This document shows, one piece after another, positions 8,424 to 17,488 of a DNA stretch of 64,000 bases; the stretch's first letter is position 1, and every line of letters starts with the position of its first letter. The position numbers were made by a program, and so were the translations under genes. Below the pieces are notes generated by a model, which made no database searches, was not told where the DNA came from, and worked only from the letters and a program-made list of their open reading frames with translations. Source of the stretch: Halomonas sp. ML-15 (GTDB lineage: Bacteria > Pseudomonadota > Gammaproteobacteria > Pseudomonadales > Halomonadaceae); assembly GCF_014779595.1 (NCBI RefSeq), contig NZ_JACXZT010000001.1:62001-126000 (forward strand). Direction: 5' to 3'.

Positions 8424-11318
8424 CTAGTCGCGGTACTCGTCGATGCTTGGGCAGGAGCAGATCAGTTGGCGGTCGCCGTGGACGTTGTCGACACGATTGA
8501 CCGCCGGCCACACCTTGGCGGCCTTGACCGCCGGCGAGGGGAAGGCGCCCAGCTCGCGGGAGTAGGGCCGCGACCAGTCGGCATCGATCAGGTCGGCCAT
8601 GGTGTGGGGGGCATGCACCAGCGGATTGTCATCTGCTGGCCAGTCGCCACGCTCGACCCGGCCGATCTCTTCGCGAATGGCAATCATGGCATCGCAGAAG
8701 CGATCGATCTCGTAGCGCGACTCCGACTCGGTGGGCTCGACCATCAATGTGCCGGGTACCGGAAATGACATGGTCGGCGCGTGAAAGCCATAGTCCATCA
8801 GGCGCTTGGCGATATCCTCTTCGGTGATCCCGGAGCTGGCCTTGAGCGGGCGAATGTCGATGATGCATTCGTGTGCCACCGTGCCGTTGATGCCGCGATA
8901 CAGGACCGGATAGTGGCCGTCGAGTCGCTGGGCTACATAGTTGGCGTTGAGGATCGCCAGCTCGGTGGCCTCACGCAGGCCTCGTGCGCCCATCATCTTG
9001 ATGTAGGCCCATGAGATCGGCAGGATCGAGGCACTACCGAACGCCGCCGCGGATACCGCGCCGCACTCGGCCTTGACGCCGCTGATCGGCGTGACCACGT
9101 GATTGGAGACGAACGGCGCCAGGTGCGCCTTGACACCGATCGGGCCCATCCCCGGGCCGCCGCCGCCGTGGGGAATGCAGAATGTCTTGTGCAGGTTGAG
9201 GTGCGAGACATCGGCGCCAAAATCCCCGGGCCGAGTCAGGCCGACCTGGGCGTTCATGTTGGCACCGTCGACGTAGACCTGGCCGCCGTTGTCGTGAACG
9301 ATCTGGCAAGCCTCCTGGACGCCCTCTTCGAATACGCCGTGGGTCGAGGGGTAGGTGAGCATGATCGCCGACAGGGCGTCGCGATGCTGCTCCGCCTTGT
9401 TGCGCAGGTCGGCGAGGTCGATATTGCCGTCGCTGTCGCATTCGACCACTACGACCTTCATCTGCGCCATGGCGGCGGAGGCGGGGTTGGTGCCGTGTGC
9501 GGAGCTGGGAATCAGGCAGATGTCGCGGTGACCCTGGCCCTCCGCTGCCTGGTAGCGGCGGATCGCCACCAGGCCGGCATACTCACCCTGGGCGCCGGAA
9601 TTGGGCTGCATCGAGATATGGTCATAGCCGGTGATCTCGACCAGGAAGGCCGCCAGCTCGTCGATCATCTGCTTGTAGCCAACCACCTGTTCGTGGGGGG
9701 CGAACGGATGGATCTGGCCGAACTCCGGCCAGGTGATGGGAATCATCTCGCTGGTGGCATTGAGCTTCATGGTGCATGAGCCGAGGGGGATCATCGCGTG
9801 GGTCAGCGACAGGTCCTTGTTCTCCAAGCGCTTGAGGTAGCGCAGCATCTCGGTTTCGCTGCGGTAGCGTTGGAAAGTGGGGTGCTGGAGGAAGTCGGAG
9901 TCACGTTGGCAGGCGGCGGGAATGCCGCTGCTGCCGGCGCTGACGATGGCCTCGTCCAGGGCGCTGACCGACAGTCCATGCTCCTCGCCGATCAGCACGT
10001 CAAACAGCACGTCGAGGTCATGGGCGGTGGTGGTTTCGTCGAGGCTGACGCCGATATCACCACCCTCGAAATAGCGCAGATTGATCTCGTGGGTCATGGC
10101 GCGGCCGTGGATCTTGCCGGCATCGACGCCGGTCAGGCGCAGGGTATCGAACCAGCTGTCGTGGGCCAGCGAGATGCCCTTTTGATGCAGGCCTTCGGCA
10201 AGGATCGTGGTCAGGCGGTGAATGCGCATGGCGATGGTGCGTAACCCTTCGGCGCCATGGTAAACGGCATAGAACCCGGCGATATTGGCCAGCAGCGCCT
10301 GGGCGGTACAGATATTGGAGGTCGCCTTCTCGCGGCGAATATGCTGTTCGCGGGTCTGCATCGCCATGCGCAGGGCCTGCTGGCCGCGGGCGTCCTTGGA
10401 GACGCCGATGATGCGTCCCGGAATCGAGCGCTTGAGCTTGTCGGTGGTGGCGAAGAAGGCCGCGTGGGGGCCGCCGAAGCCCATGGGTACGCCGAAGCGC
10501 TGAGTATTGCCGACCACGATGTCAGCACCGAGTGCTCCGGGCTCCTTGAGCAGCACAAGGCTCATGATATCGGCAGCCACGCAGGTCATGACGCCGCGTC
10601 CGCGGGCCTCTTCGAGCAGCCCGCTGATATCGCGAACTTCGCCGCTCTGACCGGGATACTGCAGCAGCGCGCCAAAGACGTCATGCTGCGCCAGTTCGCC
10701 GGCCGGTGCCACGACCAGCTCGAAGCCGAAGTAGTGGGCGCGGGTGCGCACCACGTCGAGGGTCTGCGGCAGGACATCGTCGGCAACGAAGAAGGCCTTG
10801 CTCTTGGCCTTCTTGTTGGCGCGCTGGCATAGCGCCATGGCCTCGGCTGCTGCCGTGGCTTCGTCCAGCAACGAGGCATTGGCCAGTTCCATGCCGGTGA
10901 GGTCCATGACCATCTGCTGAAAGTTGAGCAGGCCCTCGAGGCGCCCCTGGGCGATCTCCGGCTGATAGGGGGTATAAGCGGTATACCAGCCGGGGTTCTC
11001 CAGTACATTGCGCTGGATGACCGCCGGGACATGAGTGTTGTGATACCCCTGGCCGATGTAGGTCTTGAAGACCTTGTTCTGGCGTGCCAGGCGCTTGAGA
11101 TAGTCGAGGGCCTCGGCTTCGGTGCGCGGACCCTCGAGGGAGAGTTCGCGTCCCAGCCGAATACCGGCGGGCACGGTCTGCTCGATTAGCGTGGCCACGC
11201 TGTCGACACCTAGGGTGGCGAGCATCTGAACGACATCGTCGGCGCTGGGCCCGTTATGACGATGAATGAAGGCATCGTGTCCGGCCAGGTCGGCCAGGCG
11301 TCGAGTCTCGTTAGCCAT
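8424..11318 (-). CDS. gcvP: Glycine dehydrogenase (decarboxylating), P protein
   Basis: A 964-residue single-chain P protein of the glycine cleavage system. It decarboxylates glycine on PLP and passes the aminomethyl group to the lipoyl arm of GcvH. It opens with the family pattern FIHRHNGPS and carries the PLP-lysine segment [16 protein letters not shown] followed by MGPIGV; the full length indicates the fused form, not GcvPA/PB. It is downstream of gcvH in a leftward unit (86-nt gap containing a hairpin). Confidence 0.97.
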   Translation of the reverse strand: MANETRRLADLAGHDAFIHRHNGPSADDVVQMLATLGVDSVATLIEQTVPAGIRLGRELSLEGPRTEAEALDYLKRLARQNKVFKTYIGQGYHNTHVPAVIQRNVLENPGWYTAYTPYQPEIAQGRLEGLLNFQQMVMDLTGMELANASLLDEATAAAEAMALCQRANKKAKSKAFFVADDVLPQTLDVVRTRAHYFGFELVVAPAGELAQHDVFGALLQYPGQSGEVRDISGLLEEARGRGVMTCVAADIMSLVLLKEPGALGADIVVGNTQRFGVPMGFGGPHAAFFATTDKLKRSIPGRIIGVSKDARGQQALRMAMQTREQHIRREKATSNICTAQALLANIAGFYAVYHGAEGLRTIAMRIHRLTTILAEGLHQKGISLAHDSWFDTLRLTGVDAGKIHGRAMTHEINLRYFEGGDIGVSLDETTTAHDLDVLFDVLIGEEHGLSVSALDEAIVSAGSSGIPAACQRDSDFLQHPTFQRYRSETEMLRYLKRLENKDLSLTHAMIPLGSCTMKLNATSEMIPITWPEFGQIHPFAPHEQVVGYKQMIDELAAFLVEITGYDHISMQPNSGAQGEYAGLVAIRRYQAAEGQGHRDICLIPSSAHGTNPASAAMAQMKVVVVECDSDGNIDLADLRNKAEQHRDALSAIMLTYPSTHGVFEEGVQEACQIVHDNGGQVYVDGANMNAQVGLTRPGDFGADVSHLNLHKTFCIPHGGGGPGMGPIGVKAHLAPFVSNHVVTPISGVKAECGAVSAAAFGSASILPISWAYIKMMGARGLREATELAILNANYVAQRLDGHYPVLYRGINGTVAHECIIDIRPLKASSGITEEDIAKRLMDYGFHAPTMSFPVPGTLMVEPTESESRYEIDRFCDAMIAIREEIGRVERGDWPADDNPLVHAPHTMADLIDADWSRPYSRELGAFPSPAVKAAKVWPAVNRVDNVHGDRQLICSCPSIDEYRD

Positions 11319-11376
11319 GAAACACCTGTCAGGGTAGTCGGGCGGTCAGTCCCGGGGAGTAAGGATAGGGGCGAAG

Positions 11377-11398
11377 GCCGGGTCGCAGCGGACCCGGC
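11377..11398 (-). promoter_or_regulatory. Intercistronic hairpin between gcvH and gcvP
   Basis: GCCGGGTC and GACCCGGC form an 8-bp stem with a 6-nt loop just after the gcvH stop. There is no T run. It may stabilise the upstream gcvH message or partly terminate, so giving more GcvH than GcvP. That role is inferred. Confidence 0.45.
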
Positions 11399-11404
11399 GG
11401 ACTA

Positions 11405-11797
11405 TCAGTCTTCGGCGTCGACGACCTCGCCATAGCCGTCGGCATCGAGCAGGGCGGCCAGCGCATCGCTGTCGCTGAGCTTGAGTTTGGCGATCCAGCC
11501 GTCCTCGTAGGGCGATTCATTGACGGTCTCGGGGGCGTCCTCGAGGGCCTCGTTGACGGCGACCACTTCGCCACCCAGCGGGGCATAGAGATCGGACGCC
11601 GCCTTGACCGATTCGATGACCCCGAACTCTTCGCCGCTGGCCAGTTCCTGGCCGACCTCTGGCAGTTCGACGAAGACCACGTCACCGAGTGCCTGTTGGG
11701 CGTGGTCGGTAATGCCCAGGGTGACGGTGCCGTCACCGTTGTCGAGCACCCACTCATGACTCTTGGTGTAACGCAGGTTGGACGGAATAGCGCTCAT
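11405..11797 (-). CDS. gcvH: Glycine cleavage system H protein
   Basis: A 130-residue lipoyl carrier protein. The lipoylated lysine is K65 in [14 protein letters not shown], followed by the conserved NESPYEDGW segment. H protein shuttles the methylamine group between GcvP, GcvT and the L protein. The start at 11797 gives the usual length; the frame is open further upstream, but those residues are not family-like. A candidate operator shared with the symporter-gcvT unit lies directly upstream and overlaps the likely ribosome binding site. Confidence 0.96.
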   Translation of the reverse strand: MSAIPSNLRYTKSHEWVLDNGDGTVTLGITDHAQQALGDVVFVELPEVGQELASGEEFGVIESVKAASDLYAPLGGEVVAVNEALEDAPETVNESPYEDGWIAKLKLSDSDALAALLDADGYGEVVDAED

Positions 11798-11803
11798 AGT
11801 GGT

Positions 11804-11825
11804 TTTCCTATACGAAAAGGTTTTC
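11804..11825 (-). promoter_or_regulatory. Candidate operator in the gcvH leader (copy 1 of 2)
   Basis: Plus-strand TTTCC-TATAC-GAAAA-N3-TTTC, an inverted-repeat element with alternating TTTTC/GAAAA half-sites. It aligns without gaps to a second copy at 12136-12157. On the minus strand a possible promoter TCGCCA-N17-TACGAT (-10 at 11837-11842) would start transcription a few bases upstream of the element, so a bound protein would block gcvHP. The identity of the regulator is unknown. Confidence 0.5.
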
Positions 11826-12098
11826 TGAATCAGGGAATCGTACCGCCATTTGCATGCGATGGCGAGTCTCCAGCACATGCTCTGCCCCTGGCGAAAGGCT
11901 GACCGCCTACATAGGTTGGCCGCTGAGATGCCTCTCGTCCAGCCTCGCGCATATGGCCATGCGTCGTATCAAACTGTCTGTGTTCGCCGAGGTTACGTAC
12001 TCCACCTAAGCTCTACTACGCTGAAGGACAGGCAAACCACTGTGCTGACGTCACTCCCGGGTATCGCTCGGCAGCCCACTGGCGCGCTCCTGGAGCGG

Positions 12099-12157
12099 TT
12101 GCGATGGGGAATGAGGCGCAGTAAGCTAGCCTGTGTTTCCAATAGGAAAATAGTTTC
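12099..12157 (+). promoter_or_regulatory. Candidate promoter and operator for the symporter-gcvT unit (copy 2)
   Basis: TTGCGA (12099-12104) and TAAGCT (12122-12127) are 17 bp apart. TTTCC-AATAG-GAAAA-N3-TTTC (12136-12157) begins near the expected +1. Compared with the gcvH copy, the 22-bp elements agree at 17 positions. A repressor bound here would block transcription toward the symporter, about 238 bp downstream. Confidence 0.45.
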
Positions 12158-12394
12158 TCTTGTTGTTGGGCTGAATGGTCAATCAAGGGTAATGGCCGAG
12201 GAATTCTCCTTGACGTCGCATATCGATAACTCGATGGTCTGCAGCAGTAGAGCCTGGGCGGGTTTATTCGCTATTGTACGCCCATTCGACCGTCGCTATG
12301 GCCTTGTGCCACAGGCGGTTGAGGTCAGGTGTCCTGCGCTCGGGTCGGCGGCGTCGGGCACAACAATAATGAACCAGGATTGAAAGGAACAACC

Positions 12395-13780
12395 ATGGAA
12401 ACCTTGACCAGTCTCTTTACCGCCATCAACGGCGTGGTGTGGGGGCCGTTGATGCTGATACTGCTGCTGGGGGTGGGGCTCTACCTCCAGCTGGGGCTCA
12501 AGTTGATGCCGATTCGCAAGCTCGGCTTGGGTTTCAGTCTGCTGTGGCAGGGTCGCGACAAGCCCGGGGCCGACGCGTCCGACAAGCACGGTGAAATCTC
12601 GCCCTTCAATGCCTTGATGACGTCGCTGTCGGCGACCATCGGGACCGGCAATATCGCCGGTGTGGCGACGGCGATTGCCCTGGGGGGACCCGGTGCCGTG
12701 TTCTGGATGTGGATCACCGCACTGGTCGGCATGGCCACCAAGTTCGCTGAGGCGTTGCTGGCAGTGCGCTATCGTGAGACCGACAGTACCGGCAACCATG
12801 TCGGCGGGCCGATGTTCTATATCAAGAACGGCCTGGGCAAGAAGTGGATGTGGCTGGGCGGCGCCTTTGCCTTCTTCGGCGCGGTGGCGGCGTTCGGGAT
12901 CGGCAACACCGTGCAGTCCAACTCGGTGGCTGACGCCCTCGACTCGACCTTCGGCCTGCCGCACTGGATCACCGGGGTGGTGATCATGGTGCTGGCGGGG
13001 GCGGTGATCCTCGGTGGCATCAAGCGCATCGCCAAAGTGGCCGGCAAGCTGGTACCGATCATGGCCATTGCCTACATCTCTGCCGGCATCGTGGTGCTGA
13101 TCGTCAACGCCAGCGAGATCGGCAGCGCCTTCAGCATGATCTTCTACTACGCCTTCAACCCGCATGCGGCGATGGGCGGCTTCGCCGGGGCGGCCGTGAT
13201 GGCGGCGATCCGCTTCGGGGTGGCCCGCGGTATCTTCTCCAACGAGGCCGGCCTGGGCAGTGCGCCGATCGCCCACGCCGCCGCCAGGACCAAGAATCCG
13301 GTGCGCCAGGGCCTGATCGCCATGCTCGGTACCTTTATCGACACCATCATCGTCTGCACGATCACCGCGCTGGTGATCCTGACCTCTACAGTGTGGATCG
13401 ACGGCGAGGAAGGGGCATCGTTGACGGCACTGTCGTTCGAGGCGGCGCTGCCGGGCATCGGGAATCAGATCGTCTCCATCGCGCTGGCGGTCTTCGCGTT
13501 CACCACCATCCTCGGTTGGTCATTCTACGGTGAGAAGTGCTTCCAATTCCTGTTCGGAACGCGTTCGATCATGCTCTACCGCACCCTCTTCGTGCTGGCC
13601 ATTCCGCTCGGCGCCATGGCGCAGCTGGGCTTCATCTGGCTGATGGCCGATACCTTCAATGCCATGATGGCTATCCCCAACCTGATTGCGCTGGCGCTGC
13701 TGTCGCCGATGGTGTTCAAGCTGACCCGTGACTACTTCGACGGCAAGGAGGTGCTGCCGGGCGAAGATCTGCCGAAATGA
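12395..13780 (+). CDS. Sodium:alanine/glycine symporter (AGCS family)
   Basis: A 461-residue multi-pass membrane protein of the AGCS family, which imports alanine or glycine with Na+. The signatures are TSLSATIGTGNIAGVATAI (GTGNIAG at 83-89) and the re-entrant motif NEAGLGSAPIAHAAA. AAAGGAAC precedes the ATG at 12395. It is followed 70 nt later by gcvT on the same strand and shares a candidate operator with gcvHP, so glycine (or alanine feeding glycine metabolism) is a likely substrate by context. Confidence 0.92.
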   Translation: METLTSLFTAINGVVWGPLMLILLLGVGLYLQLGLKLMPIRKLGLGFSLLWQGRDKPGADASDKHGEISPFNALMTSLSATIGTGNIAGVATAIALGGPGAVFWMWITALVGMATKFAEALLAVRYRETDSTGNHVGGPMFYIKNGLGKKWMWLGGAFAFFGAVAAFGIGNTVQSNSVADALDSTFGLPHWITGVVIMVLAGAVILGGIKRIAKVAGKLVPIMAIAYISAGIVVLIVNASEIGSAFSMIFYYAFNPHAAMGGFAGAAVMAAIRFGVARGIFSNEAGLGSAPIAHAAARTKNPVRQGLIAMLGTFIDTIIVCTITALVILTSTVWIDGEEGASLTALSFEAALPGIGNQIVSIALAVFAFTTILGWSFYGEKCFQFLFGTRSIMLYRTLFVLAIPLGAMAQLGFIWLMADTFNAMMAIPNLIALALLSPMVFKLTRDYFDGKEVLPGEDLPK

Positions 13781-13850
13781 CCGATCGGCCACGGGGCGCT
13801 GTGTTGGCCTCGTGGCCATTCCACGATTCACCCGCCAATGGACCGATACC

Positions 13851-14963
13851 ATGACGCAACTCAACAAGACGCCGCTTCACGACCTCCATCGAGAACTGGG
13901 AGGCAAGATGGTGCCTTTCGCCGGTTTCGAGATGCCGGTGCAGTTTCCACTGGGGGTCAAGAAGGAGCATGAGCATACCCGCCAGGCGTGTGGCCTGTTC
14001 GACGTGTCACACATGGGGCAGGTGCTGATTCACGGCCCGGCGCCGGCCGAAGCGCTGGAAACACTGGTGTCGGCGGATATTGTCGGTTTGCCCGACGGAA
14101 TGCAGCGCTATGCACTGTTCACCTCGGAAGAGGGCGGCATCCTCGATGATCTGATGGTGGTCAATGCCGGCGACCACCTCTACCTGGTGGTCAACGCGGC
14201 CTGCAAGGAGCAGGACATCAGCCATCTGCGCACCGGGCTTGGCAGCGACTACCAGGTCGAGGTGGTGGAGCGTGGCTTGCTGGCGCTGCAGGGGCCCGAG
14301 GCGGCGACGGTCATGCAGCGGCTGTGTCCGACAGCCTGTGAGATGGTGTTCATGCAGCACGGCCGTTTCGAGATCGCGGGTATACCGGTGTGGATCAGCC
14401 GCAGCGGCTACACCGGTGAAGACGGTTTCGAAATCTCGGTGCCGGCAGAACACGGCGACGCGCTGGCGCGGCTGCTGCTGGCCGAACCCGAGGTCGAGGC
14501 GATTGGCCTGGGCGCCCGCGACTCCCTGCGTCTGGAGGCTGGCCTGTGCCTCTACGGGCACGATATCGATACCACCACGACACCGGTGGAGGCGGGTTTG
14601 ATCTGGGCGATCGGCAAGCCACGGCGCCGCGCTGGCGAGCGCGCGGCGGGCTTTCCCGGTGCCGACATCATCCTGCACCAGGTCGAGGCCAAGGACCACA
14701 CTCGCAAGCGGGTGGGGCTGCTCGGCGAGGGGCGGGCGCCGGTACGCGAGGGCGCTGAGCTGTTCAGCGCCGATGACATCAAGATCGGAGTAGTGACCTC
14801 GGGTGGCTTCGGTCCCAGCGTGGGGCAACCGGTGGCGATGGGCTATGTGGCCATCGATCAGGCCGAGGTCGGCACCCAGGTATATGCCGAGGTGCGCGGT
14901 AAGCGCTTGCCGATGACGGTGAGCAAGATGCCGTTTGTCACGCCGGGCTACCATCGCGGCTGA
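13851..14963 (+). CDS. gcvT: Aminomethyltransferase, glycine cleavage T protein
   Basis: A 370-residue T protein that transfers the methylene group from aminomethyl-GcvH to tetrahydrofolate, releasing ammonia. The start MTQLNKTPLHDLHRELGGKM, FDVSHMGQ, SRSGYTGEDGFEI and the C-terminal barrel region (SGGFGPSVGQPVAMGYV) are all family hallmarks. Its separation from gcvHP and its pairing with a symporter are noteworthy. A U-tract terminator follows at 15028-15058. Confidence 0.96.
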   Translation: MTQLNKTPLHDLHRELGGKMVPFAGFEMPVQFPLGVKKEHEHTRQACGLFDVSHMGQVLIHGPAPAEALETLVSADIVGLPDGMQRYALFTSEEGGILDDLMVVNAGDHLYLVVNAACKEQDISHLRTGLGSDYQVEVVERGLLALQGPEAATVMQRLCPTACEMVFMQHGRFEIAGIPVWISRSGYTGEDGFEISVPAEHGDALARLLLAEPEVEAIGLGARDSLRLEAGLCLYGHDIDTTTTPVEAGLIWAIGKPRRRAGERAAGFPGADIILHQVEAKDHTRKRVGLLGEGRAPVREGAELFSADDIKIGVVTSGGFGPSVGQPVAMGYVAIDQAEVGTQVYAEVRGKRLPMTVSKMPFVTPGYHRG

Positions 14964-14985
14964 TCGCGTCGCGATGGCCCTGCAT

Positions 14986-15000
14986 TTATACCGTTATCTT
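14986..15000 (+). repeat. Dispersed intergenic motif TTATACCGTTATCTT, copy 1
   Basis: This 15-mer lies 22 nt after the gcvT stop, before the terminator. An identical 15-mer is at 28862-28876 and a 14-nt match is at 31764-31777, all on the plus strand and all outside genes. The centre ATA-CCGT-TAT is nearly self-complementary. Function unknown. Confidence 0.7.
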
Positions 15001-15027
15001 CATTGTGCTGTTTGCAATGTCGACCTG

Positions 15028-15058
15028 GCCGCTCGCTGTTGCGAGCGGCTTTGTTTTT
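15028..15058 (+). terminator. Rho-independent terminator of gcvT
   Basis: GCCGCTCGC and GCGAGCGGC form a 9-bp stem with a TGTT loop, followed by TTTGTTTTT. It is correctly placed for the rightward unit and reaches the end of the convergent AlkB-like gene. Confidence 0.88.
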
Positions 15059-15687
15059 CAGCGTTGCTGAGGCCCGTCTGTGGTGACGATATGGCGAAAG
15101 GTCAGGCTGATTCTGAGGCCATGTCGGCGTCGCGGTAGCAGCGCGTGCTGCAGCTGGCGCTGCACGCCGCGGCCCATCACCAGCAGGCTGCCATGGGGCA
15201 GGTCGACGTTGAAGGCCGGGGCACGACGATCCTTCCAGCGAAAGCGCAGTGGTCGCGCGCTGCCCAGGCTGAGCGCGGCGATCAGCGGGTCTGTGCCCAG
15301 CTCCGGCTCATCGTCGCTGTGCCAACCCATGCGCTCCTCTCCGCTGGCATAGCGATTGAGCAGTGCGCTGTTGAAGGGCGGTATGACAGCCTGCGCTGAC
15401 ATGGCGCGGTTGATCCGCTCGGCGAGATGCGCGACCTCGGGATGCCACTCCTGGGGTGTGAAATCACGCCCGGAGTAGCGATAACGCGCATCCGGGTCGC
15501 CCATCCACACCTGGCGGCGGGGAATCGGGTGCTCTCGGCCGAATAGCGTCAAGGTGGGCTGCTGCCAGTCGAGTTCGCGGTCGAGGCATTCGAGCAGTCG
15601 ATTCGCGTCACCAGCGCCAAGCAGTGCGTCCTGACGCCACAGTGGCGGCGACTCGAGCAACGTTTGCCAGCCAGGGGAGTCATGCAT
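15058..15687 (-). CDS. AlkB-like Fe(II)/2-oxoglutarate-dependent dioxygenase
   Basis: A 209-residue AlkB-superfamily protein. The iron ligands are H123 and D125 (GWHSDDE) and probably H181; R192 and R198 in RISLTFR bind 2-oxoglutarate and substrate. FNSALLNRYASGEERMGWHSDDE resembles ALKBH2-type nucleic-acid demethylases, so oxidative removal of 1-methyladenine/3-methylcytosine is likely. It is not in an Ada operon, so no adaptive-response control is visible. Confidence 0.88.
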   Translation of the reverse strand: MHDSPGWQTLLESPPLWRQDALLGAGDANRLLECLDRELDWQQPTLTLFGREHPIPRRQVWMGDPDARYRYSGRDFTPQEWHPEVAHLAERINRAMSAQAVIPPFNSALLNRYASGEERMGWHSDDEPELGTDPLIAALSLGSARPLRFRWKDRRAPAFNVDLPHGSLLVMGRGVQRQLQHALLPRRRHGLRISLTFRHIVTTDGPQQR

Positions 15688-15718
15688 GGGCCGAGCATGC
15701 CAGCCCTTCGTGCCCCTG

Positions 15719-16270
15719 TCACCCCATCACCGGTAGCCACCACCAGCCGAGCAGGCCAAACGCGGCACCGAGCAGGGCACCGCCTATCACATCGCTGATG
15801 TAGTGCAGTCCCAGCCCGACCCGCGATGCAGCAATCAACACCGCGAGGGGCAGCACCAGTGGCAGCAGTGCTGGAGTAGTGGCGGCGGTCAGCAGGCTGA
15901 ACATGACCGCGTGCAGGGTGTGCCCGCTGGGAAAGCTGTAGCGGTCACGGGCTGGCTGAGCGCAGTGAATGGTGCAGAAAGTGATCGAAGGGCGCTCTCG
16001 GCATAGCCGTGTCTTGACCAGCCGATAGACGCCAATCGCCAGTAGCGACAGCACTAGGTGGTGCCACATCAGCAGCCATCCCGTGGCGCCGTGCATCAAC
16101 GGCAGCGAGGCCACCAGCAGCACCCATGCCGGCCAGTCGCCTAGTCGGCTGGCCAGGCGTAGCAGGCGCAGGGTGCTACGACGGCTTCCATGCTGAGCGA
16201 GTCGCCGACATAGCTGCGATTCCAGCAGGTCGAGGCGGTCAAAGACGGGCAGGGTGCGTGGTGCGGTCAT
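15719..16270 (-). CDS. PAP2-family membrane phosphatase
   Basis: A 183-residue integral membrane protein with the three acid-phosphatase motifs: K-x6-RP (86-94), PSGH (114-117) and SR-x5-H-x3-D (149-160). Such enzymes dephosphorylate lipid phosphates (phosphatidic acid, PGP or undecaprenyl-PP) at the outer face of the inner membrane. Its 5' end overlaps the upstream glycosyltransferase gene by 32 bp, implying coupled expression and perhaps a joint role in glycolipid synthesis. The substrate is not determinable. Confidence 0.9.
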   Translation of the reverse strand: MTAPRTLPVFDRLDLLESQLCRRLAQHGSRRSTLRLLRLASRLGDWPAWVLLVASLPLMHGATGWLLMWHHLVLSLLAIGVYRLVKTRLCRERPSITFCTIHCAQPARDRYSFPSGHTLHAVMFSLLTAATTPALLPLVLPLAVLIAASRVGLGLHYISDVIGGALLGAAFGLLGWWWLPVMG

Positions 16271-17396
16271 CAGCGTGCTCCATAGCCGTTGTCAGGACTT
16301 GCAGGAAACGGTCGGCGATCTGCGACCAGTGGCAATCGGCGACCCGTGACCGCGCCGCGCGGCCCAGCTGGCTGTAACTTGCCGGTGCACGCGCCAGCTG
16401 CGCGGCCTGGTCGACAAAGCTGTGGGGGCTATCGAGCGGCACTATACGACCGTGCTGGTCGGGAACAATCCACTCCGCGGCGGCGGCATAGTCGAACGCC
16501 ACGACGGCCAGTCCGCTTGCCATCGCCTCGAGCACCACGTTGCCGTAGGTCTCCGAGCGCGACGGAAAGATGAACAGGTCGGCACTGGCGTAGTGACGTG
16601 CAAGCTGATCGCTATCGATGAACCCGGTGAAGTGGGTTGTCGGCAGCCGCTGTTGCAGAGACTGGCGCTGGGGGCCGTCGCCGACCACCACGCTGACCAG
16701 GTCGGGCTGGGCTAGATGCATGGCCTGGAAGCTCTCCACCAGCAGCCCGAGGTTCTTCTCGCTCGCCAGCCGGCCGACGTGCAGCGCCACCGGTTGGTGG
16801 TCGCCGACCCCCCAACGCTGCCGCAAGAGGCGATCTCGCTTGTCGGGCGTGAAGTGCTGAGCATCGATGCCGCGCCCCATGACGACGATGCGCTCGATAC
16901 CCTGGCGACCAAGCAGATCAGCCTGGCGCTGGGTGGGTACCAGGGTGGCGCCGGTACGGTTGTGGAAGCGCCGCAGCAGGCGGGCTACGCTGCCGCGCAG
17001 CCAGCCTAGTCCATAGTCGCTGGCATAGTGATCGAAATTGGTGTGGAAACCGCTGACAGTGGGGATGCCAAGGCGCTCGGCCGTGCGCAGGGCCGACCAG
17101 CCCAGTGGTCCTTCGGTCGCCAGGTAGATGACATCGGGACGCTGGTGGTGCCAGGCGGCATGGAGCTGCCCTGCACACGGCCAGCCAAACTGCACGTCTG
17201 GATAGCGTGGCAGATGAAAACCTCGCACCTGCAGCTCATCGGCCATGCGTGTGTCTCGACACATGCTGGCAGGGCGTGGCCTGACCAGCTGTAGCGTGAT
17301 ACCGCGTCGCTGCAGCTCGTCGGCCAGTTGGCCAAGGGTGTGGGCGACACCGTTGATGTCTGGCGCCCAGGTTTCGCTGACCAGGCATAACCGCAT
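16239..17396 (-). CDS. GT4-family glycosyltransferase
   Basis: A 385-residue GT-B fold glycosyltransferase. The N-terminal acceptor domain starts MRLCLVSETWAPDINGVAHTL; the C-terminal nucleotide-sugar domain has HVGRLASEKNL and the EX7E-type SRSETYGNVVLEAMASG. It resembles bacterial mannosyl/glucosyltransferases that act on membrane lipids. It overlaps the PAP2 phosphatase gene, which suggests glycolipid synthesis. Donor and acceptor cannot be told from sequence. Confidence 0.9.
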   Translation of the reverse strand: MRLCLVSETWAPDINGVAHTLGQLADELQRRGITLQLVRPRPASMCRDTRMADELQVRGFHLPRYPDVQFGWPCAGQLHAAWHHQRPDVIYLATEGPLGWSALRTAERLGIPTVSGFHTNFDHYASDYGLGWLRGSVARLLRRFHNRTGATLVPTQRQADLLGRQGIERIVVMGRGIDAQHFTPDKRDRLLRQRWGVGDHQPVALHVGRLASEKNLGLLVESFQAMHLAQPDLVSVVVGDGPQRQSLQQRLPTTHFTGFIDSDQLARHYASADLFIFPSRSETYGNVVLEAMASGLAVVAFDYAAAAEWIVPDQHGRIVPLDSPHSFVDQAAQLARAPASYSQLGRAARSRVADCHWSQIADRFLQVLTTAMEHADDRTTHPARL

Positions 17397-17488
17397 GAGG
17401 AGCTCCCGCGTGGTGAACTCCCTCTAGGGTCAGGGATCAGCATGACAGAGCGTCGACACGGCCATGACAGATCGATGAAGATCGATGC

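Larger units (their letters stand above)
11798..12394. other. 597-bp regulatory gap between gcvH and the symporter gene
   Basis: No convincing gene is present; the open frames are not family-like. The region holds two copies of an operator-like element (11804-11825, 12136-12157), a plus-strand promoter candidate TTGCGA-N17-TAAGCT (12099-12127), and a weaker one, TTGTAC-N17-TATGGC (12274-12302). I looked for a glycine riboswitch on both strands and did not find its conserved core. Confidence 0.6.

Noticed and set aside
11850-12383. 177-codon frame in the gcv intergenic region
   Set aside because: Composition unlike neighbours, no ribosome binding site, and it covers the candidate promoters and operator.
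11798-12394. Possible glycine riboswitch in the gcvH-symporter gap
   Set aside because: Some GGAGA and CTCAG-like pieces occur, but the conserved glycine aptamer core and tandem layout could not be assembled on either strand.
13787-13817. GGCCACG/CGTGGCC inverted repeat between symporter and gcvT
   Set aside because: Only 7 bp with a 17-nt loop and no T run; too weak to call as a terminator or operator.
17440-17486. Short direct repeats (CATGACAGA twice; AGATCGATG twice) in the gap after the LysM lipoprotein gene
   Set aside because: Nine-bp matches in a short GC-rich gap are not convincing as an element, and no flanking duplication or inverted ends are present.
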